From NCBI GenBank assembly GCA_016617855.1, contig JAECUM010006806.1, forward strand, positions 54,002-118,001: 64,000 nt of DNA, given 5' to 3'. The notes under the pieces were generated by a model. It did not search any database. It was given only the letters and a program-made list of their open reading frames with translations, and was not told the origin of the DNA. This document shows, piece by piece, positions 1 through 11,385 of this stretch; the first letter of the stretch is position 1, and each line of letters begins with the position of its first letter. The DNA is from Megalonaias nervosa (Eukaryota > Mollusca > Bivalvia > Unionida > Unionidae). The position numbers and the translations under genes were made by a program.

Positions 1-270
1 TAAGTTGTTAAAGGAAACCTTATTATAAGCCATTAAAGTAACCCCCATTATAAATCATCCGAGTAACACTCATTATAGGCCATTAAAGTAATGCTCATTA
101 TCAAGCATTAAAGTAACCCTCATAAGCCATTAAAGTAACCCACGTTATATGGCATTAAGATAACACTGATTATAAAGCTTTAAAATAATCCTTATAAATC
201 ATTAAAGTAACCCACATTATATGCCATTAAAGTAACCCTCATTATAAACCATTAAAGTAACCCTCATTAT
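1..270. repeat. Minisatellite, unit about 29 bp
   Basis: The unit carries the words CATTAAAGTAACC and CATTATA and repeats with point changes and small deletions from the left edge. No coding potential is seen. The array may extend beyond the window. Confidence 0.8.
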
Positions 271-545
271 AGGTGTGGGAGCCTTATTCCAAGGTATGTT
301 CTAACAATACTGCGTCATAATAGTGCATTAAAACATGTCAATACAAGGTATGTGCTTACAAGGTTGTCATAAAAAAATGCTTTAAAATGCACACATACAA
401 GGTATGTTCTAACAATGGTGTGCCATAATAGTGCAGTAAAATACACAAATACAAGGTATGTTCTAATAATGTTGTGTCAGTAGTGCATTAAAATACACAA
501 ATATGACGTATGTTCAAACAGTGCTCTTGTCATAATAGAGCATGA
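270..545. repeat. Minisatellite, unit about 60-66 bp
   Basis: Four to five diverged copies share AAGGTATGTTCTAACAAT, then CATAATAGTGCATTAAAAT. The array abuts the preceding one. Confidence 0.75.
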
Positions 546-642
546 AAATACAAAACCTAGAGTATTTCATGCTGTGAAGTCACATAATGACTGGGTCATA
601 TTGGTCTAGAACAAAAATTAGGTTAAATAAATTAGCACTGTG

Positions 643-922
643 ATAGAGCATCTGCCTCAGATGCGGGAGGTGATGGGTTTGAACCACAGCAGAGTCATAC
701 CAAAGACATGAAAATGGTACTAGCAGCTGCCTCGCTTGGCACTCAGCATTATGAGGTTAGTGTTTAGACTGGTCAGCCTGGAGTCAGGATAATGTGACTG
801 GGTGTGACATCATGCTACATGTCTGGTGCAGGATTCCCAGTGCTCAACATTACTATAAACTGCAGTGATATGACCAGAAAATTGTTAAAGTTACATTAAA
901 AATCCAAATCACACAGACACTC
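643..922 (+). mobile_element. tRNA-derived SINE (family A), copy 1, 5' truncated
   Basis: The head keeps the tRNA-like GAGCATCTGCCTCAGATGCG and a box-B-like GGTTTGAACC, and is followed by the same body as the copies at 19604-19919 (minus) and 28097-28395 (plus). The body ends ATTAAAAATCCAAATC and a CA-rich tail. AGCACTGTG occurs immediately before (634-642) and after (923-931), a likely 9-bp target duplication. The 5' end of the tRNA part is missing compared with copy 3. Confidence 0.8.
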
Positions 923-931
923 AGCACTGTG

Positions 932-1221
932 GTAAAACACAATTAAACAACTGAATGGGATTCATAACCATGCCTGCAGATCAGTAATATATTGTTAGCA
1001 TCAATATATATGATTTTTTTAAATGCCTGCATGGATTCTCATAAAATTATTAACTTTATCCAATAATTTTGTCATATTGTTTGCAGATTTTTATGTCCAT
1101 GGCCAGGCATTTCTAGCAGAGATCATGCACTAAGCCTTACCTTATCCATGTTTGACTGATTGACCTCCCACCCCCATATTTAAACATATACTAAGAATAA
1201 TTTTGATGATAAGCCTACTCC
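932..1221. other. No feature seen
   Basis: AT-rich sequence between the SINE and the decayed LTR. No coding exon, repeat array or RNA gene was recognised. Confidence 0.6.
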
Positions 1222-2050
1222 TGTTAGGACTCAGTGGTCACAAACAAAGTAACAGAAATAAGCAAAACCAACAAGTTTTGTAAAACTAACAAATAATTTA
1301 ATTATCAAAGTTGTAAAATGAATATGTAAATGGAACTTACAGTATTATGAATTGAATCCAAAATAATCCTAAAAAGTTCTATTCAGGTCCAAAAGAATAG
1401 AATGTTCTGAATGAATTTCAGATCCTCAAATGTACATGCCATAATGGCATAGTCCAGAACTCCTTTGTATAATTCACAATAGTCCCAGAATAATGTTCTA
1501 GTCCACTTTGTAACTCCAGTGAATAATCCTAACAAATGTTTTCTCATAAATTGTCTAAACACAATATTTAACACATCTGCAGACTGATTTTAACATATGA
1601 AACAAGAATCTGAAATAAGAATGAATCCAAAATAGAAATTAATTCCTTGGTTTTCTCTGTATATACATCTCTAAGTGTCCATTAAACTGTATGTAACAAT
1701 ATACCCCACATAACAGAACCTACTACTCAGTTTAATATTTCCCAATACCTATTCATGTGACCTAACCTATCCAATGGGAAATAACTTAATTATTCTAAGA
1801 AACCCACCTGACCCAACCAGCCAAAAAGAAATTACCCCAAACTTGTCAATAGGTTTTATTATTAGAAACTAGACATCTATTTATCGAACCCATGCAGTCT
1901 AAAGGCACAGTAATATCTTAAAACAGAATCTATACCCATGTGCAAAATTAGCTATGTAATATTTCTTATAGATAATCACTACAATTTGCATTCATGAACA
2001 AAAATTACACATAATATAGATACGAAAAAATACAGACATTATACATAACA
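1222..2050 (-). mobile_element. Decayed solo LTR, gypsy-like family
   Basis: Starts TGTTAGGAC and ends CATAACA. Parts resemble the LTR at 49660-50564 and the solo LTR at 2213-3147: CAACAAGTTTTGTAAAACTA, then CAAATAATTTAATT, then CTTACAGTATTATGAATTGA. Orientation follows the complete LTR, whose element reads on the minus strand. Divergence is high and no target duplication was found, so this is the least certain of the three LTR copies. Confidence 0.5.
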
Positions 2051-2212
2051 CCAGAACAACCCCATACTTTTATACAACTGCTGTAAGGTGGACTATATGA
2101 TATGATATGTATGTTTATCTATCTGTTCCCCATTTGTTTCTGTGCAATAACTTGAGATCTGTGCCATCTGCCATTACCAAACTAAGTAAGTTAGAAGCCA
2201 ATTGATTTTCGG

Positions 2213-3147
2213 TGTTACAAGTCTATGCTTTTAAACTAAATAACAGAAAAGAGTGAAAAAGAACAAGCTTTGAAAAATTAAACAAATAATTTATTCCCCT
2301 AGAATAAAAAGTGAAAATGAGAAAAAAGAACTTACAGTATTGCGAATTAAATCCCAAAATATTCAAAGAATTACAGACACAAGTCCTAATAATATAAAGT
2401 CCTGAACAAAACTCAGTACAAGTCCCGACGAGATCCAAAACTGAAGGCAATAACGTGTCTGTTTTAGCTTATGGAGTGCTGATGTGTCAACAGTCTTTTA
2501 TTGAATCACAGTAATATAATTCCAGGTTTGAATATATTATAAATTCCAGTGAATGTCTTTATCCAAGAATTTTATCAGAGCACTTTGTGTTTCAAGAGAA
2601 AATAATCACTTGAATTCAATAATTTGAAGAAAATAAAATTCAGCCCAAACTGGTCACAACATAATACAACTTGAAGGTGCTAGATGCTCAAGCACAAATG
2701 ACCAAATCCTCACAATCACAAGATTATAGAGTTCTCTACTTGACCTAAGGTCACAATTAACATTTTCAAAAAAAACCCATTACCTAATGGAAAGTAACCT
2801 TCTAGAATGATCTAATGAGCCCTGTTTATTTACAACACAATAACCTGTAAAATTCACTTAGGAAACTCCAAAACCCTGACCCAAATCAACATATTTACTC
2901 CTTGTTTACATGAATAAAACTCCTGATATTAAGTTCATACACATAGAGAATAATGAAGCTATTATCAGTTGTTTACATAAAATGAAATTAATTTTTTTGT
3001 AAAAAAAGAGTCAGTCAGGTCAAGCAGAAATGAACTCAGTTTTTGACAAGGTCAAGTCCAGCATACTCTGTTACAATACAATAGCTTGTAATGAAATAAA
3101 AATTTTTTTTAAAAACTAACAAACAAACAAATTAAATATACATAACA
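2213..3147 (-). mobile_element. Solo LTR, same family as 49660-50564
   Basis: Begins TGTTACA and ends CATAACA. It follows the complete LTR block by block: AACAAGCTTTG, AAATAATTTATTCCCCTAGA, AGTCCTGA, ATTGAATCACAG, TTCCAGTGAAT, TTTTATCAGA, then AAAACTAACA near the end. No internal region flanks it, consistent with LTR-LTR recombination. The four flanking bases (TCGG and TGGG) match at three positions. Confidence 0.7.
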
Positions 3148-3584
3148 TGGGTTACATTTCAAGGTCGCTGTGGAAGAATGAAAAATGGTTTAAGTACAAA
3201 AAAATTCAGTTCTAAACCATGTACCATCACCAGAATTGGTGGATGACTTGTACATTGGATAATAAAGAAGCTGATTCTGGGGACAAAGTATAGTGCCATT
3301 GAGACTGAAAGATTATGGTGTAGGCATAACTGCTTACATTAACTGAAATTTGTGGGGGTACTTATAGCATAGTCCTATTAATATGGTGGCCAAAGGTCAT
3401 GGCCAAAGCTCAAAGGTCAGGATCATTATGACTCAAGGAAAAAAGGGTTTCACAGAATCTCAAAATAATTTTTTTTTTTTGCTCCACAGTAAGTTCATTG
3501 ACTAAACTTTATGGATAGCTTGCACTTTTGGTATTCAAAAAGCCTTTATAAACTTTAAAGTCTAAGGTGAAAGGTCAACAATAA
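3148..3584. repeat. Divergent repeat field with AGGTCA words
   Basis: Contains AAAGGTCATGGCC, TCAAAGGTCAGGATCA and AAGGTGAAAGGTCAAC at irregular spacing. It resembles the longer fields at 16840-18730 and 51740-52350. No open frame or splice pair stands out. Confidence 0.45.
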
Positions 3585-3960
3585 TTTCCAGAGTCAACCA
3601 TACATACAGGACTGTTCAACACAGAGTGGAATGTATATTTTTAACACTTGCAGTGTTGTTATTGACGTCAACCATACATAGAGGACTATTCAACACAGAG
3701 TGGAATGTATATATTTAACATTTGCAGTGTTGTTATTGACGTCAACCATACATAGAGGGCTAATCAACACAGAGTGGGATGTATATATTTGCAGTGTTGT
3801 TATTGACGTCAGCCATACATAGAGGACTATTCAACACAGAGTGGGATGTATATATTTAACATTTGCAGTATTGTTATTGACGTCAATCATACATAGAGGA
3901 CTATTCAACACAGGGCGGAATGTATGTACATGTATATATGTAATGTTTGTAGAGTTGTTA
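3585..3960. repeat. Minisatellite, about 67-74 bp unit, with CRE palindromes
   Basis: About five units share ACCATACATAGAGGACTA and TTCAACACAGAGTGG. Four units contain the palindrome TGACGTCA, at 3663-3670, 3737-3744, 3804-3811 and 3878-3885. Small open frames on both strands here only reflect the repeat. Confidence 0.85.
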
Positions 3961-5114
3961 TTGACAGAAATTGTCACACTGTCTCTTGGTCTATATTGGA
4001 AGAAAAACTGTAAAAAAGGGATAATCACAGAGAATAAATTTGTTTTCAACTGTTAGCCTAGTTAGTCTAGACTGCTATGTTCTTTTATTTACATTTCATC
4101 ATACAAATCAATATCAAATTGTTTGATTGGGCATGGAAGGGTCTATCGATCACATGCAGTGATTAAGTACTGGTGTATTGATTCTTGGATTATATTATAA
4201 ATCAAAGATGTTGCTTTTGAAGTGTGTCTAGACCTGAATCGTGAAAAGAATGTATTTTACATAATGTCAACACTAGGTGCTTACAAACATTTGTACTTGC
4301 ATAAATTCATGAAGTTCATCATAAGAATTTCACACTGATAGTGTCATAAACAACATCCCATTCACACTAATGTGTGTACTTGAAGCAACACTTTTTCTGT
4401 GTTTGGAGCTCCTCACTTCATTATCTCTCCCAGCAGTGATTGCACTAAATAAATCTCAGGGCAGATTTTAGATCAGTTTTTGAGATAGATTTCTTCGTGC
4501 AAGATAATTGATATTTTGTGCAAGTTTGACCATAAAAAGGGATGTGTTTCTATTACATCAAACATGATAAGGCAGAATATATAGGTGTTTTAACACAGAC
4601 ATTTTATAAGGACACGGCAAACTACATTTAGTTAATTTTGCTCGATAACAGTGAATAATGACAGTAAATCATCACTTGTCCGTATATTAAGGTGAATGTA
4701 CTTTTCAGTATCAACTCATCTCAAGGCATAGTGGTTTATTTCCCTTGAACTTGTGATTTGTACACTGAATACCCAAGCCTTGTACATTTTATCACAGTTA
4801 TGAATAAGAAACCTTGCAGAAACCCAACTCTTATTCTATCCAGGCTTTGTTTCTTCAATGTCTCATATTGTATCCCATCCAGGATTTGTTTCCCTCAGTG
4901 TCTCATATTTTATGCCTGGGAAAGATTTTTATATTTTTATTCCTTGCAATGCATATTCAGGACACTAATCGCTACAGTAAATTCACTCCATTTATTTCTG
5001 GCCCACACTTTGTTAGCAGAACTGGGCAGCTGCTGTCCATCTGTACAAGTCAATCCTGAATTAATTTTAGTGAGATAGAACAAAATCTATTCATTTCAGA
5101 GCCATTAAATTTTA
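3961..5114. other. No gene seen
   Basis: AT-rich non-coding DNA. A two-copy duplication around 4840-4910 repeats ATCCAGG, TTTGTTTC and GTGTCTCATATT; the open frames across it are short and not conserved-looking. Confidence 0.55.
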
Positions 5115-5520
5115 TGCACTTTAATATGGTGACAAGTAGATGCTCTGTTTAGATTTTCAGATTTGTATAGCAACTTTTAGAGTGGTGACAAGTAGATGCT
5201 CTGATTTGATTTTCAGATTTGTATAGCAACTTTTAGAGTGGTGACACGTAGATGCTCTGTTTAGATTTTCAGATTTGTATAGCAACTTTTAGAGTGGTGA
5301 CACGTAGATGCTCTGTTTAGATTTTCAGATTTGTATAGCAACTTTTAGAGTGGTGACACGTAGATGCTCTGATTTGATTTTCAGATTTGTATAGCAACTT
5401 TTAGAGTGGTGACACGTAGATGCTCTGTTTAGATTTTCAGATTTGTATAGCAACTTTTAGAGTGGTGACACGTAGATGCTCTGTTTAGATTTTCAGATTT
5501 GTATAGCAACTTTTAGAGTG
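5115..5520. repeat. Minisatellite, unit about 57 bp, seven copies
   Basis: Nearly identical units contain GTGGTGACACGTAGATGCTC and CAGATTTGTATAGCAACTTT. Two variants alternate (TGTTTAGATT and TGATTTGATT), so higher-order unit duplication is likely. Confidence 0.9.
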
Positions 5521-5554
5521 TCCATCATACATCCATCTGTTAGCACAAGTTTGT

Positions 5555-6030
5555 TATTGCTAATATTCCTACCCCACTTGGAGGATTGCCATGAAACTTC
5601 ACACACATTCATCCATTGGTCTAGTTGGTTCTAAATCAAAATGATGCCACTCAGCAGCCATTATAAAAATCTTGTTCTCACTACTCCTAAATGGAAATGG
5701 TGTCAGTCTGATACTTAAAATCATGGTGGCCATTTTGAAAATATTATCTCTGCTCATCCAACATGGATGGCTATATCAGCATGGAGTTTTCACCAGAAAG
5801 ACTTCTTGTGATACTTAGTTGGTCCTAAATTAAAATGGTGCCAGTCATACATTCAATATGGCTGTTTTGAAACTCTTGCTGTTGCTACTCCCCCAGCACA
5901 GATGGTCATATTGAAATGTGGTTTTCACACCAAAAGACTCAGTAATGATATCTTCTTAGTCCTAAATGAAAATGGTGCCAATCTAACATTGAGTATGTCG
6001 ACACAGCAGCTAATTTCAAAATCTTGTCAC
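5555..6030. repeat. Divergent repeat, about 125-bp period
   Basis: Recurring words are TAGTTGGTCCTAAAT, AAAATGGTGCCAGTC and GGCCATTTTGAAA. It resembles the field at 62400-63480 in style but is not the same unit. Confidence 0.55.
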
Positions 6031-6069
6031 TGAAGAATATCAGACGTACCTTCAACACTCAGCAGTTCA

Positions 6070-6212
6070 AAAGAGGAAATGGTCTTATCTTGAATTGCTA
6101 GAAATTCTTTGTGCCCTGGATGTAGCATTAATCCCTGTAATTTAGGACTCTTGAATTGCTAGAAATTATTTGTGCCTTGGATGTAGCATTAGTCCCTGTA
6201 ATTTAGGACTCT
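6070..6212. repeat. Two-copy tandem duplication, about 66 bp
   Basis: CTTGAATTGCTAGAAATT, TGGATGTAGCATTA and CCCTGTAATTTAGGACTC each occur twice in order. No coding potential. Confidence 0.8.
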
Positions 6213-6290
6213 TGTTTAGTTGTTTTGCACACATTTGTGTTTTGGGCATTTTTTTTTTTTTTTAAACAGATCTTTGTTAGGACAATTGAG

Positions 6291-6549
6291 TTGTTGTTGT
6301 TGTTATAGGGTTTAACACCATTTGAAAAATAGCACAAGATAGGCTATACATGGCGGCCAGTATAAAAATGGTGGAGGAAGAACTTGGGAAAAACCCTAGA
6401 AAGAACCACCAACCCACAAGAAGCTACTGGCAAGCTTTCTGACATACCCACATTGGCCGAGCTCGAGACTCAGACCCATGCAGACAGAGGTGAGATGGCA
6501 GTGATCCATGACAGTAAGCGCTTTAGACCACTCGGCCACTTGGGGCCCC
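6291..6549 (-). mobile_element. tRNA-derived SINE (family B)
   Basis: Read on the minus strand it opens GGGGCCCCAAGTGGCCGAGT with box A (TGGCCGAGTGGTCT), has a degraded box B near 6455-6475, and ends in an AAC-repeat tail. GACAATTGAG (6281-6290) and GACAATTAAG (6550-6559) form a target duplication with one mismatch. The head differs from SINE family A. An open frame on the + strand at 6384-6578 is a by-product. Confidence 0.8.
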
Positions 6550-6639
6550 GACAATTAAGTAGAATCCAGTTTAGATAGACTTGGATGTGATTCGATTTTG
6601 ATGCCTTTTTAGAAATATAAAAAATAATGTTTACTGACC

Positions 6640-6800
6640 TTTCCATTGTACAAAACTCCAGTTATTGGCATTCGCACAAAAGAAATACATATACATATTT
6701 AGTTACTGGCGTTCACACAAAAGAAACGTATATACATAATGTACAGGTATTGGCATTCACACAAAATAAATGCATATACATATACATATGTACAGTCTCA
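6640..6800. repeat. Minisatellite, about 53-bp unit, three copies
   Basis: Units share ATTGGCATTCACACAAAA and ATACATATACATA. Only three copies are visible. Confidence 0.75.
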
Positions 6801-7925
6801 TTGCAAATCAACCCTTTGTTCTTCCTGGGTCCTAGGAGTGGGTTTCATGGCACCTGCACCCTGTGGAGGAAGATGTGTCAAATTTAATTTTTAAGTTGGG
6901 GTTAGGTAAATGCTTGAAAATATGTGTCTTGCTCTGCTTTGTAGTATGAAAAAGGACACTATGCATACATGCCAACTGTTATGCATTTGGCATAATCATT
7001 AATGCTTTTTTTCACTGAATTACATTGTACACTTGCCTGCATATGGATTATGCTTTTCTGATACATTAAAAAATAAAACAAAAATAAAGCAATAAAAGTT
7101 GTATTTGTCATTTATATTATTATCTCTAATTCCACTGATCATAAGAAATTGAGATTATTCTAAAAGAAAGACTGCTGTGTAAGAGTAGCTTAAGAGCTGA
7201 TTTGTCCATCACAGAAACATGTGTACTTTTCTAGTTATCTACTTATAGCAACTACATGACAGATTTCCGAGAAAACAGATGGGTTTCATTAATTTGAAAC
7301 TTTGCCTCATAGATTCATTATGTTGATAGTGAATTTAGATAGTGGACCAGTCTATAAAGAAAATGGCACTAGATATTAAGTGAAATGGAGTTTTATGGGT
7401 TGACTTGTCGATGAAATTTCTTAGAACAGATGGGACTTTTTAAATTTCAAAATATATCTAACCAGTAAAAGGATAATTCAACACCATTTAGGAATTTGTA
7501 AAAAGAAATTGAGAGCAACGCAATCCAGTAATTGGATTAAGGACAGAATCTCTTGCTTTTACGATCATTCAGCTAAAGTTATAGACATGTAAAATAGTTA
7601 AAAAGAGTGTTGAATGTAAATAATTTTTCATCATGTTTGTGTTTATATTCTGGTTCTAATCCACATGGATTTTGCCCATTTGTGCCAAGTATTTTGACCT
7701 GCAGAACCAGGTTAGTAGTAAATATAAATTTATTTTTCATACAGTGTACTGTAGTTATGGCATGTAATATATTGGCTACGATGTCATAACCTCAACAAAG
7801 TAGGGGTACTAATGTTATTAATAGTAATATATAGATTACACTTTTAATGCTCAGATTATCCTTTTTTTTGCCACATATAATAGGAAAAATGATTCTTATA
7901 CATTTCTCAGGGTATGCACTTTACC
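6801..7925. other. No gene seen
   Basis: AT-rich sequence without a recognised exon, RNA gene or repeat array. Confidence 0.55.
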
Positions 7926-7929
7926 ATTC

Positions 7930-8110
7930 CTTTTCTTACTTGAAATAAATTTATATTGTGATGAATGAAACGACAAAAATATTCCAATTGGAAAGAATAA
8001 TGATGATTGAAAGAACACAAATATCCCAGTTGGAAAGATTAAATAACCAGTTGGAAAGAACAATGATGAATGAAACAACAAAAATATCCCATTTGGAAAG
8101 ACTGAATGTC
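7930..8110. repeat. Short minisatellite, GTTGGAAAGA units
   Basis: GATGAATGAAACRACAAAAA and CCAGTTGGAAAGA recur about three times. The open frames on either strand follow the repeat. Confidence 0.65.
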
Positions 8111-8580
8111 CATTCCGCTCCAGTACACATGTACTCAGAATTGAACTAGTTGACAGTTGTGTTCATGTATATTCAGCCTCGTGACTGTGTCATTACGTGG
8201 TTTGCATTTAAGTGTAAATTCAGTGTTATCTGGTTGTTTGGAAGTGGTGGGGGTAACAAAAGCTGGCATATGGAATTGTCCAAACTGCAAGAGATTACGT
8301 TTCATGTTAAAACATTATGATAAATTTACACAGTTCAAGAGAAACTTGGCAGGGTGTGCCTCTAATTAAATCAGTGTGTAAGTTTGTAAAGATTTCATTA
8401 AATAGAGTAAAAGCATAAACTTGTTGCAGAAGTCAATTAGTCTTTTCTAACTGTTCTGAATACAGAAAACGTTTGAAATTATTTTTATTTTGTCCAAATA
8501 CATGATCAGAATAAAGATCACTTCATTATTGAAATTGTATCTGATTGTAAATCACTCAAGGTATCTCAATCTTTCCACAG

Positions 8581-8672
8581 GTGGTCGTCATTCATTGGCT
8601 GTTCAAATGTCAATGAGTAATGTTGACCATGGTGGAAGAGCCATTGGCATGCCTACAGAGGCACAGTGGTAA
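8581..8672 (+). CDS. Possible terminal exon of an unidentified gene
   Basis: A pyrimidine-rich stretch ending in CAG at 8578-8580 is followed by 29 codons ending GGRAIGMPTEAQW and a TAA stop at 8670-8672. A canonical AATAAA lies 177 bp further on. The first codon would be split, with two bases here. I do not recognise the peptide, and it does not match the AHCYL N-terminal half as I know it. If real, it ends a gene lying to the left, or is an alternative last exon or nested transcript within the AHCYL locus. No upstream partner exon was found. An exon this short in AT-rich DNA could arise by chance. Confidence 0.3.
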
Positions 8673-8848
8673 TTTGTAACTGTTTTTCACCCCATCACAG
8701 TGATATCGCAGCGCGAAGTGGAGGAGATAAGTTCCCCACTGCGATGTGTGGAGTTTCAAATAATCATGTGAGCTGTACTGTCTGTATATTAGTTGTACAT
8801 TCTTGGTGAAATTTTTGCATTTGGTTCAAGTTTCTTGCACACTGTATA

Positions 8849-8854
8849 AATAAA
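8849..8854 (+). promoter_or_regulatory. Poly(A) signal AATAAA
   Basis: A canonical hexamer at a plausible distance from the possible stop codon at 8670-8672. Its meaning depends on that exon being real; AATAAA is frequent by chance here. Confidence 0.3.
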
Positions 8855-9380
8855 GTTATATTTGGAATCATGAATTTTGGTGAGAGAATGTATTTTAATT
8901 ACTACAGTACACCCTCATCTCAAAAGTAGGGCACTGACTTGTGTTTCATGCTTCACTGAATTTGGTTACATTTTGTTTTAAGCTAATTTCTCAAGCACTC
9001 TTCATGCAGAAATTATCAGAGTAGAGGATTTTATGTACCTCTGCTATTACCATACAACAAAATAGTCACAGTGACTTAATTTCACATTTTACTGGCATAG
9101 GTTAAGTGCTTGCTTTTAGCAAATGATGAAAAAGTGGGGGGTTTTGTGCCCGGTACTTGTACCGTTAGACGTAACATAAAACTTGTTGAGACGGTGCATT
9201 TTGATGATTTCAGCACCCTCATGACAAAACCAGGTCACTGTGACCCATTTATGATGCTTAACTGACTGGTTAGCTTTTTATGTTTTAAGTTTATTTTCAC
9301 AAGCTGTAGCTTTTGAGTTTTAAATTTATTTCTTAACATTATCTTGATGTTAGAATCATAAAATTGGATGATTGTATGCA

Positions 9381-9382
9381 TC

Positions 9383-9446
<64 letters not shown>
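9381..9446. repeat. (TC)n microsatellite
   Basis: About 30 TC dinucleotides with two small interruptions. It explains the Arg/Glu-alternating open frame on the minus strand. Confidence 0.98.
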
Positions 9447-9447
<1 letters not shown>

Positions 9448-9449
9448 TT

Positions 9450-10270
9450 TAGTACATAGCACACTTTTGCAGCAAATGATGGTCACTGTGATTTACATTT
9501 TACATTTTGCTGGCTTAGGTTAAGTTTTTGCATTATATACTGTAGTATTATCACAGTATGTTAAAAAATACCAGATACCACTGTATACCGTGGCACAGAT
9601 GTTTTTGTGGCACCTAGCTCTAATTACAACAACAAAACAATACAAAGATTTTTTAAAACAACTTTCAGAACCATTCAAAAAGTTTGATCAATTTTTACAT
9701 GAAGTGTTCTCGTATGAAGGTCTTAAAAGTTGTACAAATTATGCATGTGCGCAGTATGGCAGTATGTTGTAACTATAAATTGGAATTTGTTTGAAAGACT
9801 TCTTTAAAACGACTCACAGAATTTAGCCAAATTTGTCGGAAAAGCATCTGTGTTTGAGATCCTTTGAATAGTGTATAAAGGATGATAACCCGTCCTTGGT
9901 TGTAAAAACAGAAACCTCTGGATACTGACTTGCAGCTAAGGACCAAAAAGAGAAGAAATGTTGTTTATGTATTTGGCTTTGAGACAGATGTGAGCTTTGC
10001 GAGTGCTTATAGACCTTTTGTTACAAAGTATCTTTCCTTAAAAAACAATCTTGAGCTGATGGATCTGTATAAAATGAGACTATTTAGCTGGGTAATTTTT
10101 CCAGTTTTTTCAAATTTGAACCACAGATTTGTATTGCTAAAGAAAATAAGGTCTTCTTATATGTATCACATGGCATTATTAATTATAAACTGCTACATTC
10201 TGCCGGCAGCATGTATTATAAGATATGCATTAGTAATTCTGTCGTTGTGCATCTATTCGTAAATACATAG
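9450..10270. other. No gene seen
   Basis: Open frames at 9590-9772 and 9930-10262 have no recognisable domain, no splice partner and AT-driven composition. I see no AHCYL exon here. Confidence 0.5.
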
Positions 10271-10274
10271 CAGG

Positions 10275-10765
10275 AAAATGTTACTAAGTAATTTTATCAT
10301 TGTTATGTTACCGTACATAATGCCTATTGGATAAATGTTACTGTCGATGTTATGCTAATATAAATAAATACCCCATCAGAAGAATGTCAGTAAGTAATTA
10401 TAGCATTGTTGTGCTACCATACATAAATACCCATTAGAAAGATGTTACTAATTAATTCTGTCATTCTTATGCTACCATACTTACATTAATACCCATCTGA
10501 CGAATGTTACTAATTATAGCATTTTTGGGCTACCATACATAATGCCCATCAAAAGAATGTTACAAATTATAGCATTTTTGGGCTACCATACATAATGCTC
10601 ATCAAAAGAATGTTACTAATTATAGCATTTTTGGGCTACCATACATAATGCCCATCAAAAGAATGTTACAAATTATAGCATTTTTGGGCTACCATACATA
10701 ATGCCCATCAAAAGAATGTTACTAATTATAGCATTTTTGGGCTACCATACATAAATGCCCTTAAA
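10275..10765. repeat. Minisatellite, unit about 57-60 bp
   Basis: Eight or so units share ATTATAGCATTTTTGGGCTA, CCATACATAATGCC and AAAAGAATGTTAC. The left units are more diverged; the right ones nearly identical. Confidence 0.9.
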
Positions 10766-11114
10766 AAAGTGTTCCTAAGCTCTTTGATGATGACCGCTTG
10801 TGAATTGGTTTTTAGATTTTTGAGCACTTTTTGAAATATTGTTATTTTTACATAGTTAAGGGTCCAAACTATTCAAAATCACTTAAATATTACTAGGTTA
10901 GTGTGCATTACCATGTGCTTCTCACACACAAAAAAAGTCATTATATAAAAAGTTACAGTTAAAAGGATGCTGTCACTAATTGTGATTAAAATAATAGATG
11001 AATGAGAGTATAAAAATTCACCAAACTTGCATGGATTGAAAGTCATAGATTTCTAAAATACAGAGAGAGAATGATACCAAGTTAAGTTTTTCAGTAAGAC
11101 ATGATAACTAAGAT

Positions 11115-11385
11115 CACATCAGCTATCAGCAATTAAAAGCTGTCAATTAAGAGCTGTCTGCAATTAAAAGCTGTCTGCAGTTAAAAGCTGTCAGCAATTA
11201 AGAGCTGTCTGCAATTAAAAGCTGTGTGCAATTAAGAGCTGTCTGCAATTAAAAGCTGTCATCAATTAAAAGCTGTCATCAATTAAGAGCTGTCTGCAAT
11301 TAAAAGCTGTCTGCAATTAAGAGCTGTCTGCAATTAAAAGCTGTCAGCAATTAAGAGCTGTCTGCAATTAAAAGCTTCCATTGTT
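11115..11385. repeat. Minisatellite, about 17-bp unit
   Basis: AAAAGCTGTCTGCAATTA and the variant GAGCTGTCTGCAATTA alternate about 16 times. This alternation gives an approximate higher-order 34-bp period. Confidence 0.92.

Noticed and set aside
11115..11385. Regularly spaced short repeats resembling a CRISPR array
   Set aside because: Units are directly adjacent 17-mers without unique spacers, and the window is clearly eukaryotic.
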